Shown here: piece after piece, positions 7,938 through 15,612 of the stretch
Layout: the number at the start of each line of letters is the position of its first letter
Numbering within the stretch: the first letter of the stretch is position 1
NCBI GenBank assembly: GCA_035476815.1
Contig: DATILD010000007.1
Span: forward strand, 1 to 64,000
Source: Methylibium sp035476815
GTDB lineage: Bacteria > Pseudomonadota > Gammaproteobacteria > Burkholderiales > Burkholderiaceae_C
Direction: 5' to 3'
Length of the DNA: 64,000 nucleotides
The notes under the pieces: model-generated
Told to the model about the DNA's origin: nothing
The model's input: only the letters and a program-made list of their open reading frames with translations
Databases searched by the model: none
Translations under genes and position numbers: made by a program

Positions 7938-8279
7938 TCAGCGCGGGGCCGCGGCGCGGAAGCGGTAATGGTCGCGCTGCAGCACGGCCGCCACGGCGGT
8001 CACTTCCTCGGGGAACATGCCGAGGCCGAGCTCGGTGTTGCACTGCTCGACCATGCCGCGCAGCAGGCCCGGCGTGCTGATGCGCTCGCCGGGGCGGTAG
8101 ACCGCCGAGCCATCGCCGCCGAACTTGCTGGCGTGGCACTGCTGGCAGCGGTGCTCCGTCATCAGCCGCTCGCCGAGCGCGAGGTCGGCGTCCTTGAAGA
8201 TGTCGCCGCCCTGGGCCGCGGCGGCGGTCGCGCCGACGGCGGCCAGCAGCGGTACCAGACGCCGCAGCGATGTCGGCAT
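7938..8279 (-). CDS. Small periplasmic cytochrome c
   Basis: This 113-residue monohaem class I cytochrome c has a signal peptide (MPTSLRRLVPLLAAVGATAAAA, probable cleavage after AAAAQ), a CQQCH haem motif, and a Met in LGLGMFPEEV as likely axial ligand. ATG 8279 fits the signal peptide and has a GGGAG upstream. It sits between a periplasmic zinc hydrolase and the distal soxR. It could accept electrons from SoxXA or SoxCD, or serve the adjacent hydrolase module. Similar small cytochromes accompany SoxH-like hydrolases and quinoprotein dehydrogenases. The specific partner cannot be assigned. Confidence 0.8.
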   Translation of the reverse strand: MPTSLRRLVPLLAAVGATAAAAQGGDIFKDADLALGERLMTEHRCQQCHASKFGGDGSAVYRPGERISTPGLLRGMVEQCNTELGLGMFPEEVTAVAAVLQRDHYRFRAAAPR

Positions 8280-8341
8280 GGCGCTCTCCCGAAAGGACCT
8301 CGAGCGTGGATCGTAGCGCCGCGGACGCCGGCCGGACCACC

Positions 8342-9331
8342 TCAATCCCTTTCCTGCTCCATCAGCAGGTAGGTGTTGTAGGCATTCATCCGGTTGGCGG
8401 CGCCGAACAGCGGCAGTTTGTCGAACCGCGACCAGTCGGCCTTGCGGTAGGCCTCGTCGAAGGGCTCGAGGTTGCGCGCGGCCTCGCCCATGGTCAGGCG
8501 CAAGTGGACGAGGTAGTCGCGCGTGAGCCGCAGGTCGTCGGCCGGCGCCGTGGAATGCGGGCCGTGGCCGGGCACCAGCACGCGCACGTCGTAGCCCAGC
8601 AGCGTCTCCAGCGCCGCGATCCAGCGCCGGCTGTCGGCCTGGCCGACGAAGGGGATGCGGCCGCGGAACACCAGGTCGCCGGCATAGAGCACGCGCTCGG
8701 CCGGCACGTGGACCACCATGTCCTCGGGCGTGTGCGAGGGGCCGACGGCGCGCAGCCGGAATTCGACGCCGCCGACCACCAGGTCGGTGTCGCCGTCGAG
8801 CCAGCGGTCGGCCGGCACCAGCCGCGTGTGCTCGTCGATCCAGGGGAACAGGTCCTGGCGGCTGGCCTCGAGCCGCCGCCGCGCGGTGTCGGAGTTCAGG
8901 TAGTCCTGGCCCGGGCGCAGCGCGACGATGGTCGCGCCGGCCGCCTTGAAGGCCTGCAGGCCGTAGACATGATCGGCGTGATAGTGCGTCAGCAGCACAT
9001 GACTCACCGGCTTGGCCGTGACGCCGCGGATGCGGCGCAGCAGCTGCTCGGCGAGCGGCGGCGAGCCGAGCGCGTCGACCACGACCACCGAGTCGTCGGT
9101 GACGACGAAGCCGGCGTTGGAGATGAAGTTCTGGTTCGCTGCCGAGCCGAGCGCGGCCTGACCCTGCACGAACCAGCCGCGCGGGCTCAGCTGGACGAGC
9201 GGCATCTCGACCGTCGTCGTCGTCTCCGCCGCCTGCGGCCAGGGCGCCACGGTCAGCAGCAGCGCCGCCAGCAACGCCCGGCGCCGCGGCGTCGGGCGGC
9301 GCCCCGGGGCGGCCGCGGCGATGAAGGCCAT
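8342..9331 (-). CDS. Exported MBL-fold zinc hydrolase, SoxH-like
   Basis: This is a 329-residue metallo-beta-lactamase-fold protein with an N-terminal export signal (ALLAALLLTVAPWPQAAE) and the metal motif THYHADH near residue 117. Further metal ligands are the GPSHTPEDM His, the YAGDLVF Asp and the VPGHGPHS His, so the site looks complete for two zinc ions. This matches the SoxH or 'quinoprotein relay system zinc metallohydrolase' group found beside sox and PQQ-dehydrogenase genes. The substrate is unknown for the family. It lies six bases downstream of an HbpS/GlcG-like gene and upstream of the small cytochrome c. It is unlikely to be a true beta-lactamase given context and length. Confidence 0.8.
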   Translation of the reverse strand: MAFIAAAAPGRRPTPRRRALLAALLLTVAPWPQAAETTTTVEMPLVQLSPRGWFVQGQAALGSAANQNFISNAGFVVTDDSVVVVDALGSPPLAEQLLRRIRGVTAKPVSHVLLTHYHADHVYGLQAFKAAGATIVALRPGQDYLNSDTARRRLEASRQDLFPWIDEHTRLVPADRWLDGDTDLVVGGVEFRLRAVGPSHTPEDMVVHVPAERVLYAGDLVFRGRIPFVGQADSRRWIAALETLLGYDVRVLVPGHGPHSTAPADDLRLTRDYLVHLRLTMGEAARNLEPFDEAYRKADWSRFDKLPLFGAANRMNAYNTYLLMEQERD

Positions 9332-9337
9332 CGAAGC

Positions 9338-9853
9338 CTAGAACTCGAGCGCGTCGGCGATCGCGGCGATGCCGGCCCTGGCGCAGGCGTCGTCGGCATC
9401 GCCACTCGGGGCCCCGGAGACCGCGATCGCGCCGACCACCGAACCCGCCGCCTCGATCACCAGTCCGCCGCCGGCGGCGACCACGCGGGGCTGCGTGCGG
9501 ATGCCGCTCATCGGCTTGCCGGGCTGCGTCTCGGCGGCCAGGGCCGTGGTCGGGATGCGGAAGCTGGCCGCGGTCCAGGCCTTGTCGATCGCCACCTGCA
9601 CGGTGTGCGCCCCGGCGTAGCGGTCGCGCAGGAAGACCTGCGGCAGACCGCTGCGGTCGACGACCGCCACGCCCACCTGGTAGCCGGCCTTGCGGCAGTG
9701 CTCGAGCGCCGCGCGCGCCGCGGCGAGCGCCGTCTCGGGGGTGAGCGCCTTGGTGGTGTAGGTGGCGGCCGCCGGCTGCGCCGACGCGCTCAGCGCCGTC
9801 GCCCCCAGGACGGCCAGCGTCGCGAGGGCACGTTCAAGGCTTGATATAGGCAT
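9338..9853 (-). CDS. Periplasmic HbpS/GlcG (DUF336) family protein
   Basis: This 171-residue secreted protein has a signal peptide (ALATLAVLGATALSASA) and then the DUF336 alpha/beta domain with AARAALEHCRKAGYQVGVAVVDRSG and the glycine-rich GAIAVSGAPSGDADDACARAG end. The family includes haem-binding HbpS and GlcG. Periplasmic members often lie beside sox or PQQ-dehydrogenase genes, without a defined function. It overlaps the DsrE-like gene upstream by 20 bases and is followed by the zinc hydrolase six bases later, so all three are expected on one transcript. Haem binding is a family possibility only; no CXXCH is present. Confidence 0.82.
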   Translation of the reverse strand: MPISSLERALATLAVLGATALSASAQPAAATYTTKALTPETALAAARAALEHCRKAGYQVGVAVVDRSGLPQVFLRDRYAGAHTVQVAIDKAWTAASFRIPTTALAAETQPGKPMSGIRTQPRVVAAGGGLVIEAAGSVVGAIAVSGAPSGDADDACARAGIAAIADALEF

Positions 9854-10250
9854 AACCCTGCAGCTGCATCTTCGTCAGCCGCACCACGCCCGAGGGCGTG
9901 AACTCGGCTTCCTGGATGAACTGCTCCTTCTTCAGGTTGCGGTTCTTCAGCGTGATCTCGCAGATCTCGAACTTGACCCCGCGGCCCGCCAGCGCGGACA
10001 CCAGCGCCGCGTACTCGCCGCCGTTCGGGTCCTTGGCGCCTTCCATCAGGAAGTCCACGCCATTGGCATGGGTCACGACGGTGATCTGCGCCTTCGGATC
10101 GGTGTCGAGGTGGTTGCGGATGTTGCGCAGCGTCGCCAGCGCCTGGGCCTGCGTGTCGTTGACGTGGTAGGCCACCTTGTCCTGTGCCCAGCACAGCGCC
10201 GCCGTGGCGGCGAGCAGCGTGGCGATGACGGCGTGACGCAGCGGCTTCAT
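9834..10250 (-). CDS. Exported DsrE/DsrF-like family protein
   Basis: This 138-residue protein has a signal peptide (MKPLRHAVIATLLAATAALCWAQ) and a DsrE-like alpha/beta core with KAQITVVTHANGVDFLMEG and FEICEITLKNR, whose Cys is at the position of the DsrE active-site region. DsrE-family proteins carry or relay sulfane sulfur; exported versions are common downstream of soxB. It lies 29 bp after soxB and overlaps the next gene by 20 bases. ATG 10250 is preceded by GAGGAGACCGCC. It is probably a periplasmic sulfur-relay accessory of the Sox system. Confidence 0.84.
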   Translation of the reverse strand: MKPLRHAVIATLLAATAALCWAQDKVAYHVNDTQAQALATLRNIRNHLDTDPKAQITVVTHANGVDFLMEGAKDPNGGEYAALVSALAGRGVKFEICEITLKNRNLKKEQFIQEAEFTPSGVVRLTKMQLQGYAYIKP

Positions 10251-10279
10251 GGCGGTCTCCTCGCGATGCGGGGCGCCAC

Positions 10280-12007
10280 TCAGGCCACCCCGGGGTTGCC
10301 GGCCATGCCGATCAGGCGCGGCGCGTTGAGCTGGCGCGGCGCGACGCGGCCCTTGGCCTTGAGCCAGGATTCGACCACGTCCCACACCATCTTGTGGCCG
10401 GCCGACTTCGCCTCCTCGGCCACCGGCGCCCAGCCGGCGACCTTGTAGCGCTTGCCGGCCTCGATCGGCTTGCCGCCCAGCCGCATGTCCTGGATGCGCT
10501 TGCCCATCGCCTCGCCCGGCGCCAGCGCGTAGCGCAGCCCGCCCACGCGCACCATGTCGCCGCCCTGCTGGTAGTAGGGGTCGGGGTTGAACAGGTTGTC
10601 GGCCACGTCCTCGAGGATGGTCTTGATCGTCGCGCCGCTCATCTCGGTGACGGTGGCGTAGGAGTAGGTGGTGGCCAGCTGGTCCATCATCAGTTCGCGC
10701 GTGATCACGTCGCCGGGCAGCAGGCTGGTGCCCCAGCGAAAGCCGGGCGAGAAGGCGATCTCGGCCCCCTGCGCCTCCATCAGCGCGTCGCACAGCAGCT
10801 GGTCCCAGGAGCCGTTGAAGTTGCCGCGGCGGTACAGCAGCCCGTCGGTGACGGCCAGCTTCTCGGCCAGCCGGTCCTGGTAGGGCGCGCGCAGCTTGTC
10901 GATCAGCGCCTGCATCTCGGCATCGGCCGGCAGCTGGTCGGCGAACACCGGCAGCAGCTTGTAGCGGTAGTCGGCGACCCGGCCCGCCTTCACGTCGAGG
11001 TCGAGCACGCCGAGGAACTTGGTGTTGGAGCCGGCGTTGGTGACCAGCGTCTTGCCGCCGGCGTTGCCGACCAGCACCGGCAGCGGCACGCCGTCGTGGG
11101 TGTGGCCGCCGAGGATGGCATCGATGCCGCGCACCCGGCCGGCCATCTTCAGGTCCACGTCCATGCCGTTGTGCGACAGCACGACGACCACCTGGGCCCC
11201 TTCGGCGCGCGCGGCGTCCACCGTCTTCTGCATGTTCTCGTCCTGGATGCCGAAGCTCCAGTCGGCGACCATGTAGCGCGGGTTCGCGATCGGCGTGTAG
11301 GGGAAGGCCTGGCCGATGATCGCGACCTTGACGCCGTTGATCTCCTTCAGCGTGTAGGCCTTGAACACCGCATCGCCGAAGTCGGCGGTCTTGACGTTCT
11401 GCGCGACGAAGTCGACCCGGCCCTTGAAGTCGCCGTCGACGATCTGCTGCACCCGCTCCTGGCCATAGGTGAACTCCCAATGGCCGGTCATCACGTCGAC
11501 GCCGAGCAGCTTGCAGGCGTCGACCATGTCCTGGGCATGGGTCCACAGCGAGGTCGCCGAGCCCTGCCAGGTGTCGCCGCCGTCGAGCAGCAGCGCGCCG
11601 GGGCGGCTGGCCTTCAGCCGCTTGACCAGCGTGGCCAGGTGGGCGAAGCCCCCGACCTTGCCGTAGCGGCGCGCGGCCTGGTCGAAGTCGAGGCAGGTGT
11701 AGGCATGGGCCAGCGCGGTGCCGGGGCGGATGCCGGCGGCCTTCAGCAGCCGCTCGCCGACCAGGTGCGGCAGCTGCCCGCTCATCGCCCCGATGCCGAG
11801 GTTGACGCTCGGCTCGCGGAAGCGGACCGGCAGCAGCTGCGCGTGGCAGTCGGTCATGTGCAGCAGCGACACGTTGCCGAAACGCGGCAGGTCGTACAGG
11901 CCCGCGGCGGCGGTGGCGGCGTCCGCGTCGGCATGGCGGCCCAGGCCCATGCCGGCGACCGAGGCGGCGCCCAGCACCTGCAGGAACTCGCGCTTGGAGA
12001 GACTCAT
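10280..12007 (-). CDS. soxB: SoxB thiosulfohydrolase
   Basis: SoxB (575 residues) hydrolyses the terminal sulfonate from SoxY-bound cysteine S-thiosulfonate, releasing sulfate in the periplasm through a di-manganese site. The 5'-nucleotidase/UshA-type metal motifs are visible: LHMTDCHAQLLP near residue 50, LLDGGDTWQGS near residue 140, VVLSHNGMD near residue 286 and ILGGHTHDGVP near residue 308. The N-terminus MSLSKREFLQVLGAASVAG is a Tat-like signal. Length equals the family norm. A terminator-like hairpin precedes it at 12037-12072, and a shared sox motif (12008-12027) abuts the start codon, so soxB probably has some separate control. Confidence 0.96.
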   Translation of the reverse strand: MSLSKREFLQVLGAASVAGMGLGRHADADAATAAAGLYDLPRFGNVSLLHMTDCHAQLLPVRFREPSVNLGIGAMSGQLPHLVGERLLKAAGIRPGTALAHAYTCLDFDQAARRYGKVGGFAHLATLVKRLKASRPGALLLDGGDTWQGSATSLWTHAQDMVDACKLLGVDVMTGHWEFTYGQERVQQIVDGDFKGRVDFVAQNVKTADFGDAVFKAYTLKEINGVKVAIIGQAFPYTPIANPRYMVADWSFGIQDENMQKTVDAARAEGAQVVVVLSHNGMDVDLKMAGRVRGIDAILGGHTHDGVPLPVLVGNAGGKTLVTNAGSNTKFLGVLDLDVKAGRVADYRYKLLPVFADQLPADAEMQALIDKLRAPYQDRLAEKLAVTDGLLYRRGNFNGSWDQLLCDALMEAQGAEIAFSPGFRWGTSLLPGDVITRELMMDQLATTYSYATVTEMSGATIKTILEDVADNLFNPDPYYQQGGDMVRVGGLRYALAPGEAMGKRIQDMRLGGKPIEAGKRYKVAGWAPVAEEAKSAGHKMVWDVVESWLKAKGRVAPRQLNAPRLIGMAGNPGVA

Positions 12008-12027
12008 GATTCAGTCGTAACTTATAT
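12008..12027. promoter_or_regulatory. Candidate SoxR operator upstream of soxB
   Basis: GATTCAGTCGTAACTTATAT matches the sequence upstream of soxR2 (17325-17344) at 15 of 20 positions and shares its core with the soxY upstream region (14470-14489). The core is a partial palindrome, T-N-AGT-N4-ACT-N-A. Here it touches the soxB start codon, a position suited to repression. Confidence 0.5.
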
Positions 12028-12036
12028 GTTCGGGTC

Positions 12037-12072
12037 AAAAAAGCCCGCCGTCTCGGGACCGATCGGGCGGGC
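12037..12072 (-). terminator. Rho-independent terminator between soxX and soxB
   Basis: On the minus strand a GCCCGCC / GGCGGGC stem is followed directly by six T residues (complement of the A run at 12037-12042). It lies just after the soxX stop codon and before soxB, so it should end or attenuate soxYZAX transcription. The loop is 16 bases. Confidence 0.75.
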
Positions 12073-12092
12073 AAGTCGAGGAGACGGGACGG

Positions 12093-12740
12093 TCACTGGT
12101 TGACCGGCGACTTCGGGTCCAGCAGCAGCGCCATCACGTGGCGGATCTGGTCCTCGTTCAGCAGCGCCGAGTGGCCGAAGCGCGGCATGTTCGAGCAGGC
12201 CGCGTAGGCCTTGCTGTTCCACAGCTTGGCCCAGGTGTACTGCACGATCGCGGCGGACTTCGGGTCGTAGGGGTCGGCGACGCCGCGCAGCTTGCCGTAG
12301 TTGTACAGGCTCGGACCGATGCTGCCGAAGGACAGCTCGGCCTTGCCGATCTGGTGGCAGTTGTAGCAGCTGCCGCCATTGCCCTTGGGATCGGCCGACG
12401 CGTCGGTCCAGGTCATGCCGCGGCCGTTCTGCGCCAGCTTCTCGCCCTCCTTCCAGTCGCCGAGGTACTGCCCCCCGGCCGGCCACTTGACGCCGGCGAG
12501 CGCGGCCGACTCGACCTGGCGGGCTACCGCCTCGCTCGGCGGCTTGTCGGACGAGCAGGCCTTCTGGCCGAGATCCTGGTTCAGCCGCTCGACCTTGGCG
12601 ATGCCCTGGTCGCGGAACGAGGCCTGGATCACGGCCTGGGCCCGCGCGTCGAGCTCCTGGGGGGACGGCATCGGCTGCAGCGCCGCGCAACCGGCGATCA
12701 CGAACGCCGCGGCGGCCAGCGTGAGCAGAGTCTTCTTCAT
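12093..12740 (-). CDS. soxX: SoxX cytochrome c subunit, with a lipoprotein signal
   Basis: SoxX (215 residues) pairs with SoxA to oxidatively couple thiosulfate to SoxY. One haem site is visible, SCYNCH (Cys125, Cys128, His129), with Met185 in CSNMPRFGHS as probable distal ligand. The C-terminal half has the usual NYGKLRGVADPYDP and ALLNEDQIRHVMALLLDP segments. The N-terminus MKKTLLTLAAAAFVIAGC ends in a lipobox (IAG-Cys18), so this SoxX appears membrane-anchored instead of freely soluble. It follows soxA with 13 bp between and precedes the terminator at 12037-12072. Confidence 0.93.
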   Translation of the reverse strand: MKKTLLTLAAAAFVIAGCAALQPMPSPQELDARAQAVIQASFRDQGIAKVERLNQDLGQKACSSDKPPSEAVARQVESAALAGVKWPAGGQYLGDWKEGEKLAQNGRGMTWTDASADPKGNGGSCYNCHQIGKAELSFGSIGPSLYNYGKLRGVADPYDPKSAAIVQYTWAKLWNSKAYAACSNMPRFGHSALLNEDQIRHVMALLLDPKSPVNQ

Positions 12741-12753
12741 GATGGTCCTCGCT

Positions 12754-13563
12754 TCAGCGCTTGATCGCGGGCGCGATCGACTCGGCGCCCTTGGCGTTGA
12801 CGCCCATGTAGACACCGAGCGCGATCGTCACGTCCGACGCGTAGCCCGGGAAGGGGAAGCGCTGCTGGCGGTAGCAGTCGTTCAGGCGTCGCTGCATGCT
12901 CCACAGCTCGCCGCTGGAGACGCGGTAGGCCGGCCAGGCCGCGAAGCCGATGCCGTCGCCGGGGTTCCTGGTCAGGTCGGGCAGGTCCTGCAGGCGCACC
13001 CGCTTGCCGGGGCCGTCGTGGCAGGAGGCACAGGAGAAGTCCATCGGCCCGCCGCGGAAGAAGAAGGCGCGCTTGCCGACCTCGTACATCACCTTCTCCT
13101 CGGCATGGCCCTGCGGCAGATTCATCCGCATGCCGCGCGACGCGGCCGACACGTAGGCGGCCAGCGCCTCCATGTTGGCCTGCTCGCCGCGGCCGAAGGG
13201 CGTCTTGGCGATCTCGGCCGCGTTCAGGCCCTGCAGCGTCTCCATGCAGCTGAGCAGGCGCGACTCCAGGTCCTGCACGCGCCGGGTGTCGGCGAACCAG
13301 CGCGGCAGCTCCACCCACGCGCCCTTCACGACACCGGGCCCCTTGCCGAGGTCGCACTGCTCGAGCGACGCGTTCTTCGGGCCGCGCTTGTGCGTCCACA
13401 GGCTCTCGCCCTTGGCCTCGAACAGGTCGGCCGGGTTGCCGTCCTCGAGCATCTTGCGGTACTCGGCGATGCCGTCGGCCGTGCTCTTGGTCTGCGACCA
13501 GGCGGCGCCGGCCACCGCGAGGCTCAATGCGCCGAGTGCGGCGGCTGCTGTCCAGGGGGTCAT
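12754..13563 (-). CDS. soxA: SoxA cytochrome c subunit, monohaem type
   Basis: SoxA (269 residues) is the thiosulfate-oxidising subunit of SoxXA. A Sec signal peptide ends near AWSQ. Only one haem motif is present, CASCH (Cys178, Cys181, His182); Cys230 in NDCYRQQRFPFPG is the conserved axial ligand carried as a persulfide in characterised SoxA. The N-terminal domain keeps Cys70 and Cys106, which probably form the disulfide that replaces the first haem of dihaem SoxA. Order soxY-soxZ-soxA-soxX is standard. ATG 13563 is preceded by GAGGAGACCCGACC. Confidence 0.95.
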   Translation of the reverse strand: MTPWTAAAALGALSLAVAGAAWSQTKSTADGIAEYRKMLEDGNPADLFEAKGESLWTHKRGPKNASLEQCDLGKGPGVVKGAWVELPRWFADTRRVQDLESRLLSCMETLQGLNAAEIAKTPFGRGEQANMEALAAYVSAASRGMRMNLPQGHAEEKVMYEVGKRAFFFRGGPMDFSCASCHDGPGKRVRLQDLPDLTRNPGDGIGFAAWPAYRVSSGELWSMQRRLNDCYRQQRFPFPGYASDVTIALGVYMGVNAKGAESIAPAIKR

Positions 13564-13635
13564 GGGTCGGGTCTCCTCGCGTGGCGCTCGTGGCGCTCGT
13601 TCTGCGGTCGTGGCGGCGCGTGGCGCGCCGCCGGT

Positions 13636-13947
13636 TCAGGATACGACGGCTTCGTCGGTGCGTGTGTCACCCTTGTTGTCGACCCAGGTGATCGCCACCT
13701 TGTCGCCGGCCTTCGCGCCCTTGATCGTGAACTGCAGGAAGGGGTTCTTCGACACCGCCGGGCCCCACTGGGCGGTCATCACCGGCTTGTCGTTGTGCTT
13801 GGCGCTGACGGTCTGGATGTGCCACGCCGGGATCGCCTTGCCGGCCGCATCCTTGCGCAGGCCGGTCTCCATCTCGTGCGCCATCAGCACGCGCACCGTT
13901 GCCTTGTCGCCGGCCACCTGGGCACGGATCTTCATCGGGTCTGCCAT
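13636..13947 (-). CDS. soxZ: SoxZ sulfur-carrier partner
   Basis: SoxZ (103 residues) is the immunoglobulin-like partner that holds SoxY. The sequence begins MADPMKIRAQVAGDKATVRVLMAHEMETG and includes IPAWHIQTVSAKHND and VAITWVDNKGDTR, all typical. There is no signal peptide, as usual: SoxZ leaves the cell bound to the Tat-exported SoxY. It lies 38 bp after soxY and 72 bp before soxA. A Shine-Dalgarno (AGGAGAAT) precedes ATG 13947. Confidence 0.96.
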   Translation of the reverse strand: MADPMKIRAQVAGDKATVRVLMAHEMETGLRKDAAGKAIPAWHIQTVSAKHNDKPVMTAQWGPAVSKNPFLQFTIKGAKAGDKVAITWVDNKGDTRTDEAVVS

Positions 13948-13985
13948 GGGATTCTCCTGAAATCGTCGGTCGGGGGGCGGTCGGT

Positions 13986-14453
13986 TCAGCCGCCGCAGCC
14001 GCCGAGCGTGACCTTCACTTCCTTCTGCGCGAACAGCACGCGGCCGTCGCCCATCATCGCCACCGCGTAGACGTTCGACGACTGGCCCATCTTCACGCGC
14101 GTGTTGACCGAGGCCTCGACGGCGTCGGACAGCTCGAACATCGAGGTCATGATGCTCGGGTTCTTCTCGACCAGGATCAGCAGCCGCTTCGCGCCGGGCA
14201 GCGTGGTCGCGGCGCCGAGCGGCACGACCGCGCCGTTCTCGGCGATGTCGGGGCCGGTGACGCTCACGTCCTTGCTCTCGACCGGGGCCGAGCCACCGAG
14301 CGATTTCATCAGATCGGCCAGGGTCTTGGTCTCGAACGCTGCCGCGTTGTAGCCGGCCGCCTGGGCCCGGGCCACCGAGGGCAGCAGCCCGACGGTCATC
14401 AACAGCGAGGCGACGGTGGCGCTGCGCTTCAGCACTTCTCGACGGGTGGTCAT
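13986..14453 (-). CDS. soxY: SoxY sulfur-carrier protein
   Basis: SoxY (155 residues) carries sulfur intermediates on the Cys of its C-terminal GGCGG (Cys153), which is intact. The N-terminus TTRREVLKRSATVASLLMTVGLLPSVARA is a Tat signal. Internal motifs ENGAVVPLGAATT and VYAVAMMGDGRVLFAQKEVKVT are conserved. I chose ATG 14453, with AAGGAG eight bases upstream; a GTG one codon earlier is also reachable. The 70-bp gap to soxD holds the shared sox motif at 14470-14489, so soxYZAX can start from its own promoter. Confidence 0.96.
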   Translation of the reverse strand: MTTRREVLKRSATVASLLMTVGLLPSVARAQAAGYNAAAFETKTLADLMKSLGGSAPVESKDVSVTGPDIAENGAVVPLGAATTLPGAKRLLILVEKNPSIMTSMFELSDAVEASVNTRVKMGQSSNVYAVAMMGDGRVLFAQKEVKVTLGGCGG

Positions 14454-14469
14454 CACGGACTCTCCTTAA

Positions 14470-14489
14470 ACTTCAGTAAATGCTAATGA
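14470..14489. promoter_or_regulatory. Candidate SoxR operator upstream of soxY
   Basis: TCAGTAAATGCTAAT within this stretch matches the soxR2 upstream site TCAGTAATCACTAAT at 12 of 15 positions and keeps the T-N-AGT...CT-N-A core. It lies 17 to 36 bases upstream of the soxY start codon and just upstream of its AAGGAG. Confidence 0.45.
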
Positions 14490-14523
14490 ACGAGGAGCGC
14501 TCACGCGCTACGTGGCATCCCTA

Positions 14524-15612
14524 TCAAGGGTTCTTCCCGGCCCCGGCCGCCAGCCAGTCGGCGAGGGCCCGGGCGTCGGCTTCCGGCAGCGACTGCGGCG
14601 GCATCGGGATCGAACCCCAGACGCCGCTGCCGCCGGCCTTGATCTTGGTGGCGAGGTAGGCCGCCGCGTCGGCGCGGCCGGCATGCCGCTGGGCAACCTC
14701 GCGGAAGGCCGGGCCGACGAGCTTGCCGTCCAGGCCGTGGCAGGCGACGCAGCCATGCTTGCGCGTCAGCGCGGTGGCCGCCTCCGTGGCGGCTCCGCCC
14801 GCAGGCTTCGGTGCGGCCACCGGCGCGACGGGGGCCGCCGTCGCGGTCGAAGGGCGGCTCGTGTCGGCGCCGCGCTGGGCGCCGACCGGACGGCTCTGCT
14901 CGGCCAGGTTGCCGTGGGCATCGCGCGCGAAGTCGGGCAGGAAGGACGCCACGCGGGGCTCGACGCCGCAGTCGCGCAGGCAGGCCGAGCCCTGCACGTC
15001 CGGCCTGCCGGTCCCGCCGAGCTCGCGGCCCGGCCACAGGCCGTGCTGCGTGGTCAGGCCCTTGCGGTTGGGCAGCCGCTGCTGCACCGCGGCCAGGTTG
15101 CGGTCGGACAGCACGAAGTCGGCCGGCACGATGTCGCCGAGGTGGAGCAGGTAGGCCGTGACGGCATAGACCTCCTCGGTGCTCAGGGACTTCGGGCTGG
15201 TCCAGGGCATCGCGCGGTTGATGTAGTCCCACAGCGTCGACACATGCGCGAGCTTCATCAGCGTGGTGCGGCCGGGGAAGCTCGCGTCGGTGAGCCGCGC
15301 GACGCGGCCGGTCGCGATGTCGGCCTGGGTCGTGCCGCCGACCAGCGGGTTGAACACCTCGCCCGACTCGCCGAAGACGCCGTGGCAGGAGGCGCACTTG
15401 CCCTCCCACACGCCCTGGCCCTGGGCGACCGAGCCCGAGCCGGCGGGCAGCCCCTTGAAGTCGGGCCGCACGTCGATGTCCCAGGCGGCGACCTCCTTGG
15501 CCGTGGCGGCGCGTCCGATGCCCTGGAACGCCACGCCCTGGGCCAGCGCCGAGCCGCTCAGCAGCAGCGCCGCGAGCGCCGCGAGCGCCGCGAGATCACG
15601 CCAGCTGGACAT
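14524..15612 (-). CDS. soxD: SoxD dihaem cytochrome c of sulfane dehydrogenase
   Basis: SoxD (362 residues) is the electron-accepting subunit of sulfane dehydrogenase SoxCD, which removes six electrons from SoxY-bound sulfane sulfur. Two haem motifs are present: CASCH (Cys73, Cys76, His77) and CVACH (Cys288, Cys291, His292). They are separated by a Pro/Ala-rich linker at about residues 250-275. The first domain contains TTLMKLAHVSTLWDYINRAMPW, typical of SoxD. A Sec signal ends near SALAQG. The start overlaps the 3' end of soxC by 17 bases. A second in-frame Cys pair (CLRDC) between the haem domains is not a haem site. Confidence 0.95.
   Translation of the reverse strand: MSSWRDLAALAALAALLLSGSALAQGVAFQGIGRAATAKEVAAWDIDVRPDFKGLPAGSGSVAQGQGVWEGKCASCHGVFGESGEVFNPLVGGTTQADIATGRVARLTDASFPGRTTLMKLAHVSTLWDYINRAMPWTSPKSLSTEEVYAVTAYLLHLGDIVPADFVLSDRNLAAVQQRLPNRKGLTTQHGLWPGRELGGTGRPDVQGSACLRDCGVEPRVASFLPDFARDAHGNLAEQSRPVGAQRGADTSRPSTATAAPVAPVAAPKPAGGAATEAATALTRKHGCVACHGLDGKLVGPAFREVAQRHAGRADAAAYLATKIKAGGSGVWGSIPMPPQSLPEADARALADWLAAGAGKNP

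Noticed and set aside
8342..9331. Beta-lactamase resistance gene
   Set aside because: MBL motifs are shared by many hydrolases; context with DsrE-like, HbpS-like and cytochrome genes points to a SoxH-like protein.
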